A stretch of DNA of 21,984 bases from an uncultured Prevotella sp. GTDB lineage: Bacteria > Bacteroidota > Bacteroidia > Bacteroidales > Bacteroidaceae. Both the position numbers and the translations under genes were made by a program. The notes below the pieces were generated by a model, which saw only the letters and a list, made by a program, of their open reading frames with translations, was not told where the DNA came from and did not search any database. The first letter of the stretch is position 1. Each line of letters starts with the position of its first letter. The stretch spans positions 1-21,984 of the forward strand of contig CAAHDP010000115.1 of NCBI GenBank assembly GCA_900770515.1, written 5' to 3'. Shown here one piece after another: positions 17,370 to 21,984 of this stretch.

Positions 17370-18365
17370 CTATTTGAACCCATTCCAAATTTGAGGACTA
17401 TAGATAGACACCATCAAACCTGCATATATCATAGCCTTTTCATCTTCAGTGAACTCATTGCCCGTCTCTATGATTTCAATATAATCATTAGTAATTTTGA
17501 CCAAATCATCTACATTCTCAGGATAAGTAGTAAAAAGTTCAAAGTATTCCTTAATGGCATTCTCCACCTTCACATCACCAATGGGATTCGCTTTCATGTA
17601 GTTATCCACATCAAACTGACCATTCCTGACAAAACTATTGAGAATAACCATTTCTTTATCTACTTCACTCTTAAAATCCTTACCGTTTAAAACACTTAAA
17701 ATTTTCGTTTTGTCAGAAAGTGTAGGCGGAGTCCAATTATCAAGAGGATCCTGGTGTTTTTTAACCATCGCAGCTTGTGGCGAAGGATTGGCATAATCAT
17801 AACCGAGAATAAGTTGATTGTGCATATACCCTACAGCCTGCAAATCTTTAAACTTTGAAGGTAATTTGATTCCTTGAAGTTTAGGCTCATAAACATATCT
17901 TCTATAAAAATTCATTGTATCTGACTTCACGTTTTGATTAATCAGATTCAGTGAATAATTGAAAAAATCATCTGTTTTTACAGGAAATCTATTTAATGAG
18001 AGATAAACTTGATACGAAGATAGAGCCCCACGCAGAATACCGCATCCCACAATAGTCGCAATAGAGCCAGTGCCGCCTGTGGCCAAACCTATCATAGACG
18101 CAAACTTACTACCATCGTTCATACCTCTAATTGCCCCATAAACATCTGCACAGGCAATCCACCCTTTTCCTTTGACAGCTCTTGTCTGAGGTTTCTGTGC
18201 CATCATCACTTGATTATACTCCTGTAACTTTTTTATAGTAAGACTATTAATCTGATTTACAGCAATAGTCTCCGATAATTCTGTCTCTTCTGCAGAGCAA
18301 GATGACATCGCCAACATGATGGTAAACATCATACTAAATAAAAACATAATCTTTTTCATAATCAC
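17370..18365 (-). CDS. Lipoprotein of unknown function with a glycine-rich segment
   Basis: 331 aa, with an alternative start at Met3 (18359). Lipobox AMSSC, Cys23, followed by SAEETE; this acidic stretch suggests surface display. Residues about 64-118 are striking: a basic TRAVKGKGW start, then a Gly/Ala/Ser-rich, weakly hydrophobic stretch with spaced glycines (GAIRG, IGLATGGTGSIATIVGCGI, RGALSSY) and two Cys, resembling a glycine-zipper membrane-interacting segment. The rest is soluble-looking, mixed alpha, with no motif I recognise and no catalytic signature. It has its own promoter and terminator and is divergent from the LytS/LytTR pair, so it is a probable target of that regulator. It is more A/T-rich than the neighbouring operon. 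It could be a signal-related, bacteriocin-like or immunity-like surface protein; none is proven. Confidence 0.85.
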   Translation of the reverse strand: MIMKKIMFLFSMMFTIMLAMSSCSAEETELSETIAVNQINSLTIKKLQEYNQVMMAQKPQTRAVKGKGWIACADVYGAIRGMNDGSKFASMIGLATGGTGSIATIVGCGILRGALSSYQVYLSLNRFPVKTDDFFNYSLNLINQNVKSDTMNFYRRYVYEPKLQGIKLPSKFKDLQAVGYMHNQLILGYDYANPSPQAAMVKKHQDPLDNWTPPTLSDKTKILSVLNGKDFKSEVDKEMVILNSFVRNGQFDVDNYMKANPIGDVKVENAIKEYFELFTTYPENVDDLVKITNDYIEIIETGNEFTEDEKAMIYAGLMVSIYSPQIWNGFK

Positions 18366-18402
18366 AATCGTTTTAAATGATTCATACTTTGTTTAACTGG
18401 TG

Positions 18403-18433
18403 CAAAGGTATCTGTTTTATATTTGCCAGCAAA
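18403..18433 (-). promoter_or_regulatory. Promoter of the unknown lipoprotein gene
   Basis: Minus strand has TTTG at 18430-18433, a 19-bp spacer, and TACCTTTG at 18403-18410: an exact match to the Bacteroidetes TTTG-N19-TAnnTTTG consensus. It lies about 38 bp upstream of the first ATG. Confidence 0.85.
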
Positions 18434-18448
18434 ATCACATTTCCACGA

Positions 18449-18499
18449 CTCGTCATTTTTGTACTCCCAACCGTCATTATGCTATCGTAAGCCGTATAA
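18449..18499. promoter_or_regulatory. Candidate LytTR-domain operator: CGTCATT repeats 21 bp apart
   Basis: CGTCATT occurs at 18451-18457 and again at 18472-18478, a step of exactly 21 bp, with a weaker relative CGTATAA at 18493-18499 (again 21 bp on). LytTR-domain regulators are known to bind pairs of ~9-bp direct repeats separated by 12-13 bp, which is this geometry. An inverted ATGACG lies at 18551-18556. The pair sits about 16-48 bp upstream of the lipoprotein -33 box, a usual activator position. The link to this regulator is inferred from position and spacing. Confidence 0.45.
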
Positions 18500-18573
18500 A
18501 GACTGAAACTCACGATTAACCCTCTATATATACCCATTCGCACCATGAATATGACGATTCAACGGCACAAGAG

Positions 18574-18604
18574 TTTGCCGACTGACTTTTTTTTCGTACT
18601 TTTG
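18574..18604 (+). promoter_or_regulatory. Promoter of the kinase/regulator operon
   Basis: TTTG at 18574-18577, a 19-bp spacer, and TACTTTTG at 18597-18604 match the Bacteroidetes consensus exactly. The predicted transcript would start roughly 10 nt before the kinase ATG at 18621, leaving a very short leader. Confidence 0.85.
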
Positions 18605-18620
18605 CAGGAAAAAAGAAGCT

Positions 18621-19703
18621 ATGACAAGAAAAGAATTCTTCATTCAACTGACTAAGTTCTGCAGCCAGCCTGGCAATAGTAGACTCTCTCTAGCTGCAAC
18701 TATGTTATATATCCTTATCCTCTACATAAGTGGTAAGAATATATCCAGTGAAAATAACTTTTGGTGGATTATCTTTGATATCTGGGTTTATGACATAGAA
18801 TTTGGCGCACTAGGCATACTCACATACCAATCATGCCTTTTTACTACCAAAAAGTTCTTGCAAGGAGATATCACTATCAACAAAATATTGATATTCTGCC
18901 TGATTACATGGTCAATATGTATTCCAATTTGCCTATGGATTGAACTGACAAGAACAGGAGGAATATATGAAACAGATGGTTTTTACATCCACCTCATCGT
19001 ATGTGTTCTGGTATCATCCGTCTCTATTATTCAAGCCTGTGGCAATATCATCAAGCAAAGAAATGAAGAAAAAACAACGCTGACTGAGGACATAAAGAGC
19101 GAAAGAGAGAAGACGGCACGTGCACAACTCAACACCCTGAAATTACAACTCGACCCTCACTTTATGTTCAATAGCCTTGGTACACTATCCGGCATCATTG
19201 TAGAGGATCCTCAAAAAGCACTAGACTTCACCTCTCGGCTCTCTCGCATCTATAAATACATCGTGGCACATATTGACCAAGACTCCATTACCTTACGAGA
19301 AGGCTTGAAATTCATACAAGACTATTGTAAACATATAGAAATGCGATACAAAGGTCATTTTACCTTCGACATCGATAACAATATCTGCCACGACAACGAG
19401 GAGTTGATTCTGCCCCTCAGCCTTCAACTACTGGTAGAAAATGCCGTAAAGCATAACCAGCACTCAGAGGAACATCCGCTACACATCCGAATCTATAGAG
19501 ATGATGACTTCGTATGTGTAAGTAATGAGCTTGTCCCTTATACGAAAATCGGATATAGCAAGGAAGAAGGAACAGGCATCGGCATCAAGAATCTCTTCGA
19601 CCGATACAAGTTGCTCACCGACAAGATTCCTATCATATTGCAATCCGATACTACTTACACGGTACAGATACCTATCGTCAAGAAGACAAAAAAACTTGAA
19701 TAA
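18621..19703 (+). CDS. LytS/YehU-type sensor histidine kinase
   Basis: 360-aa membrane sensor kinase. Four probable membrane helices lie at about 23-38, 48-70, 88-108 and 122-141, with little extracytoplasmic sequence, so it probably senses a signal in or at the membrane. A short coiled-coil linker (145-170) leads to the PF06580-type catalytic region: LDPHFMFNSL with phospho-acceptor His180, the N box LVENAVKHN (N274) and the G box EGTGIGIKNL (316-325). Autophosphorylation and transfer to the response regulator encoded 88 bp downstream is the expected route. The start at 18621 fits the promoter and the family N-terminus. The ligand is unknown. Confidence 0.94.
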   Translation: MTRKEFFIQLTKFCSQPGNSRLSLAATMLYILILYISGKNISSENNFWWIIFDIWVYDIEFGALGILTYQSCLFTTKKFLQGDITINKILIFCLITWSICIPICLWIELTRTGGIYETDGFYIHLIVCVLVSSVSIIQACGNIIKQRNEEKTTLTEDIKSEREKTARAQLNTLKLQLDPHFMFNSLGTLSGIIVEDPQKALDFTSRLSRIYKYIVAHIDQDSITLREGLKFIQDYCKHIEMRYKGHFTFDIDNNICHDNEELILPLSLQLLVENAVKHNQHSEEHPLHIRIYRDDDFVCVSNELVPYTKIGYSKEEGTGIGIKNLFDRYKLLTDKIPIILQSDTTYTVQIPIVKKTKKLE

Positions 19704-19791
19704 TTGTAACATACACAATAATATGCATAAAATCAAGTTATATAATACGAAAGGGGCACAAATGTAATAATACAAAAAAAGGAAACAAAAC

Positions 19792-20547
19792 ATGGCAATA
19801 AAAATATTAATCGTAGAAGACGAAAAGCGAATGTACAACTATCTCAAGAAGATGCTCTTAAAGATAGATGCCAGCTATGACATAACAGGTCCAATTACTA
19901 ATGTAGCAGAATTAAGAGATACGTTGCAGAATGAGGAGCACTACGATCTACTCGTCTCCGACGTACGAATCAATGGTGGCACCTGCTTCAATGCCTTTGA
20001 GGTGGTACGTCCCAAGATGCCAGTAATCTTCGTCACCGCCTACGATGAGTATGCGCTTAAAGCCTTCAAAAACAACGGTATTGCCTACGTACAGAAGCCT
20101 GTGGAAGAGGAAGAACTTAGAGAAGCTCTAGAGAAAGCCAAGAAAATGTTATCTCCAGAAAACGAGATTGACAAAATCCTTGCCATGCTTCAGCCTCCTG
20201 CCAAGCAATATCGTGAGCGATTCCTTATACCAAAAGGTGATCAATTTCAGATAGTAAACAGTTTTGCCATCAGCTACCTGGAGGTAGACGGCAAGGGAGC
20301 CATTGCTCACTTGAGCGACACTTCATCCATGAACATCCCCGAGAGTTTGAATGAGCTGGAGAATGAACTGGATCCCAAGATGTTCTTTCGCTGCAGCCGA
20401 CAGTACCTCATCAACATCGAGGACATCGTTAAAATAGAAAGCACATGGAATGCCAAGCTCATCCTCAAACTACGTAGATTCCCAGACGTAGAATTCGAGG
20501 TAAGCCGTGACCGTGTGAAGGAACTGAAGGAGAAGCTGAACCAATAA
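19792..20547 (+). CDS. LytTR-family response regulator
   Basis: 251-aa DNA-binding regulator. Receiver domain about 3-118: acidic pocket E9-D10-E11, phospho-acceptor Asp57 in LLVSDVRI, conserved Thr82 (FVTAYDEYALKAF) and Lys102 (VQKPVEE). LytTR DNA-binding domain about 143-250 with FLIPKGDQFQIV, the ISYLEVDGKGAIAHL strand pair, FFRCSRQYLINIEDI and the closing VSRDRVKELKEKL. It is paired with the kinase upstream, and the arrangement is the common Bacteroidetes LytS-LytTR operon. The purine-rich AAAAAAAGGAAACAAAAC just before the ATG may serve as the ribosome-binding region. Probable targets are the divergent lipoprotein and its own operon through the 21-bp repeats. Confidence 0.95.
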   Translation: MAIKILIVEDEKRMYNYLKKMLLKIDASYDITGPITNVAELRDTLQNEEHYDLLVSDVRINGGTCFNAFEVVRPKMPVIFVTAYDEYALKAFKNNGIAYVQKPVEEEELREALEKAKKMLSPENEIDKILAMLQPPAKQYRERFLIPKGDQFQIVNSFAISYLEVDGKGAIAHLSDTSSMNIPESLNELENELDPKMFFRCSRQYLINIEDIVKIESTWNAKLILKLRRFPDVEFEVSRDRVKELKEKLNQ

Positions 20548-20595
20548 AAGAACTGGGGTAAGCCTCTTTCCCTTTTAAAAAACTACAAAGTATAA

Positions 20596-20638
20596 GAGGG
20601 TGTGTCATAAGTCCATGGCACACCCTCATATATTTTTA
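20596..20638 (+). terminator. Terminator after the response regulator
   Basis: GAGGGTGTG (20596-20604) pairs with CACACCCTC (20619-20627), loop of 14 nt, followed by ATATATTTTTA. It lies 49 bp after the regulator stop and ends the kinase/regulator operon. Confidence 0.8.
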
Positions 20639-20699
20639 GCCTTAAGGCTAATTATATTTTTCCTTAAGGCTAAAAATATTTAGCCTTAAGGAAAAATAT
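20637..20699. repeat. Three CCTTAAGG palindromes at 22-bp spacing, including a 21-bp perfect inverted repeat
   Basis: CCTTAAGG occurs at 20640-20647, 20662-20669 and 20684-20691, steps of exactly 22 bp. The first copy is embedded in the 14-bp palindrome TAGCCTTAAGGCTA (20637-20650). Copies two and three form a perfect inverted repeat of 21 bp (20654-20674 against 20679-20699) with a 4-bp spacer. It is outside any gene. It could be a phased protein-binding array (two helical turns per step), a cruciform or RNA hairpin, or a small palindromic repeat family. Confidence 0.85.
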
Positions 20700-20710
20700 T
20701 TTTTTCTGCA

Positions 20711-20939
20711 TCAGATGATGGTAATCCAGATGCTCTCCTCCTTCAGCTGCGCCTCATTCATTTTCTTCATCAACCGATGAAGCCAGATACGGGAGAACGC
20801 TAATTATCTTGTAGATATCGCAAAGCGGAGAAAGGAAAATATCTGCATAACCACCATCATTGTCCAACTCGGAAATAGGATAACAAAACTTCTTTTGGGT
20901 AAAGATGGACTTCAGTTCCTTGATTTCGCTGAAATCCAT
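20711..20939 (-). pseudogene. Small hypothetical gene, probably frameshifted
   Basis: From the ATG at 20939 a 61-codon frame runs to a stop at 20754 (start MDFSEIKELKSIFTQKKF). The neighbouring frame is open from 20803 to a TGA at 20711 and reads protein-like with good codon use (SRIWLHRLMKKMNEAQLKEE). One indel near 20800-20806 would join them into about 76 codons. That size, plus a Trp-Ile/Leu-His segment in the second half, faintly recalls the small DUF4248-type proteins of Bacteroidales, but I am not sure. The intact 61-aa version may be the true product instead. Upstream are the triple GAACTGT-type repeats and no clear promoter. Confidence 0.3.
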
Positions 20940-20946
20940 GCCCCTT

Positions 20947-20973
20947 ACGGTTCTTACAGTTCTGACAGTTCAA
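20947..20973. repeat. Three tandem 9-bp repeats upstream of the small gene
   Basis: ACGGTTCTT, ACAGTTCTG and ACAGTTCAA follow one another without gap; on the minus strand they read as GAACTGT/GAACCGT units. They end 7 bp before the small gene's ATG, so they fall in its leader or promoter and could be an operator or a remnant of a larger repeat. Confidence 0.6.
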
Positions 20974-21011
20974 AACGAGGGGGTATATGGGGAACGAGGA
21001 GGAAAAGATTC

Positions 21012-21054
21012 TTTATTAATATATTTTAATATATATAATATTATATATATATTA
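21012..21054. other. 43-bp tract of pure A/T
   Basis: No G or C from 21012 to 21054, with nearly palindromic TAATATATA-type units. Easily melted or bent DNA in an intergenic region; no function can be assigned. The remaining intergenic sequence to 21109 shows no gene. Confidence 0.7.
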
Positions 21055-21109
21055 GTTTTCATACTCTAGAGGAGTTAAGACATGGAGGTATGAATATTCC
21101 CGGAATAGA

Positions 21110-21145
21110 AAAAGGGTGCGTCATCAATACACAACGCACCCTTTT
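21110..21145 (-). terminator. Terminator of the T9SS cargo gene at the window end
   Basis: AAAAGGGTGCG (21110-21120) pairs with CGCACCCTTTT (21135-21145), loop of 14 nt. On the minus strand it is followed by TTTTTCTATT. It lies 20 bp beyond the gene's stop. Confidence 0.82.
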
Positions 21146-21165
21146 GAATTATTTAGTCCCGAATC

Positions 21166-21984
21166 TTATCTGCGAGATACGCGAACCTTCACGGTATCAT
21201 GACCTACCTTCACAATGTATGTGCCGGCTGTCAGTGATGACAATGAAATGTTCTGAACGTAATCATCTGTAACAACGCTATTGGCTACCATCTTGCCATC
21301 AGCAGCATAAACAGCTACCTTGTCGCCTGTATGAGCACCCACGATACGCAATGTGCTGCCGGCAACTGTAACCTTCAGCTTATCGGCTGTTACACCATCG
21401 ATGCCAGTAACAACAAGAGTTACCTTGTTAGAATACTGCTCGCCCGTAACAGAATAAGCGGCTGCTACCTGATACTCAAGATAATTGCCAACCACAGAAG
21501 ACTTATCTGTGTATGAATTACCAGAGATATAGCTGTTGTTCAGCTTGTCACCATTCAGATATACATTGTAACCCAGGAAGGCATTCTTCTGAGAAGTTGC
21601 GCCCTGTGCCACATGAGCCACCTTCAATGATGCAGCAGATGCATTCGCCTTTGGCTTGAATGTAAGAACCTCTGCACCCTGCTTTCTTGCCTTCATTGAG
21701 TTGGCAGGAGCGTATGGGCTCAAACCGATGGAAATGTTCCAGTTGGCATCGATATCAGCACCAGAATCCTCCATCGTACTCCATGAGATACCATCAGAAG
21801 AATAAAGGTCGCCACGACCACTGCGAGCAGGGCCCTTATCGTAACCCAGAGGCACTGTAATCTTATTGTGCTCTACATATACTGCCACACGGAGACTCTT
21901 GGTAGGGTCGATTGGGAGTGGCTCGTCAAGATGAATGGTATTGAAGGCATACTCCTTCAGGCTTGGAACAAACTGCTGGCGAAC
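21166..21984 (-). CDS. Secreted T9SS cargo protein, C-terminal 272 residues (N-terminus outside window)
   Basis: The frame is open to the window edge, so the gene is partial; the GTG at 21888 is internal, not the start. The visible part has a beta-rich region (VRVAVYVEHNKITV-like strand, then SWSTMEDSGADIDANWNISIGL), then an FN3-like module (FLGYNVYLNGDKLNNS, SYTDKS, NYLEYQVAAAYSVTGEQYSNKVTL) like those of Bacteroidetes secreted proteases and hemagglutinins, then a type A sorting tail (VAVYAADGKMVANSV, LTAGTYIVKVGHDTVKVRVSRR). It is therefore probably exported by T9SS. The catalytic or binding domain lies outside the window, so the function is unknown; a surface peptidase or adhesin is likely. 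Confidence 0.85.
   Translation of the reverse strand, partial: VRQQFVPSLKEYAFNTIHLDEPLPIDPTKSLRVAVYVEHNKITVPLGYDKGPARSGRGDLYSSDGISWSTMEDSGADIDANWNISIGLSPYAPANSMKARKQGAEVLTFKPKANASAASLKVAHVAQGATSQKNAFLGYNVYLNGDKLNNSYISGNSYTDKSSVVGNYLEYQVAAAYSVTGEQYSNKVTLVVTGIDGVTADKLKVTVAGSTLRIVGAHTGDKVAVYAADGKMVANSVVTDDYVQNISLSSLTAGTYIVKVGHDTVKVRVSRR

Noticed and set aside
20631..20700. CRISPR-like array
   Set aside because: Only three short palindromic units with 14-bp A/T-rich intervals; no spacer-length unique sequence and no cas genes.
21012..21054. Replication origin or attachment site in the pure A/T tract
   Set aside because: No DnaA boxes, iterons, integrase gene or tRNA gene is visible nearby; A/T richness alone is not evidence.

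Overview
The window looks like the chromosome of a gut or oral member of the Bacteroidales, most like Prevotella/Segatella. The grounds are a SusC/SusD pair, many lipoproteins, four proteins with C-terminal tails of the type IX secretion system (T9SS) type A kind, and promoters matching the Bacteroidetes consensus TTTG-N19-TAnnTTTG. The genus is an inference from overall style, not a proven assignment.

Layout. (1) 1-894, minus strand: ribosomal protein genes rplM and rpsI (rpsI cut by the window edge), preceded by a leader of about 160 nt that may be structured. (2) 992-17176, minus strand: one apparent eight-gene operon with gaps of only 2-35 bp, one promoter-like box at the top and one strong terminator at the bottom. 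Order: SusC-like TonB-dependent transporter, SusD-like lipoprotein, zinc metallohydrolase lipoprotein, DUF4302-type lipoprotein, BACON-domain lipoprotein, a 1180-aa GLUG-repeat T9SS cargo, a 940-aa M6-family metalloprotease T9SS cargo, and a 437-aa helical T9SS cargo. No glycoside hydrolase or polysaccharide lyase is present. I read this as a surface protein/peptide capture, cleavage and import system rather than a glycan locus. (3) 17314-18433, minus strand: a separately transcribed lipoprotein of unknown function with a glycine-rich segment. (4) 18574-20638, plus strand: a LytS-type histidine kinase and a LytTR-type response regulator, divergent from the lipoprotein. The shared 255-bp intergenic region has two well-matched promoters and CGTCATT direct repeats exactly 21 bp apart, the spacing expected for a LytTR-domain operator. 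(5) 20637-21109: an intergenic region with three CCTTAAGG octamers at exactly 22-bp spacing, a small probably frameshifted gene, a triple 9-bp repeat and a pure A/T tract. (6) 21110-21984, minus strand: the C-terminal 272 residues of another T9SS cargo protein, cut by the window edge.

How the genes may work together. The large operon pairs secreted, surface-attached binding and protease modules (exported by T9SS) with outer-membrane lipoproteins and a TonB-driven import channel. The neighbouring two-component system has a plausible direct target in the divergent lipoprotein gene. A link to the large operon is possible but not shown by the sequence. The best candidates for something undescribed are the kinase/regulator/glycine-rich lipoprotein module with its operator, the M6/GLUG/helical cargo trio within a Sus-like operon, and the 22-bp-phased CCTTAAGG array.
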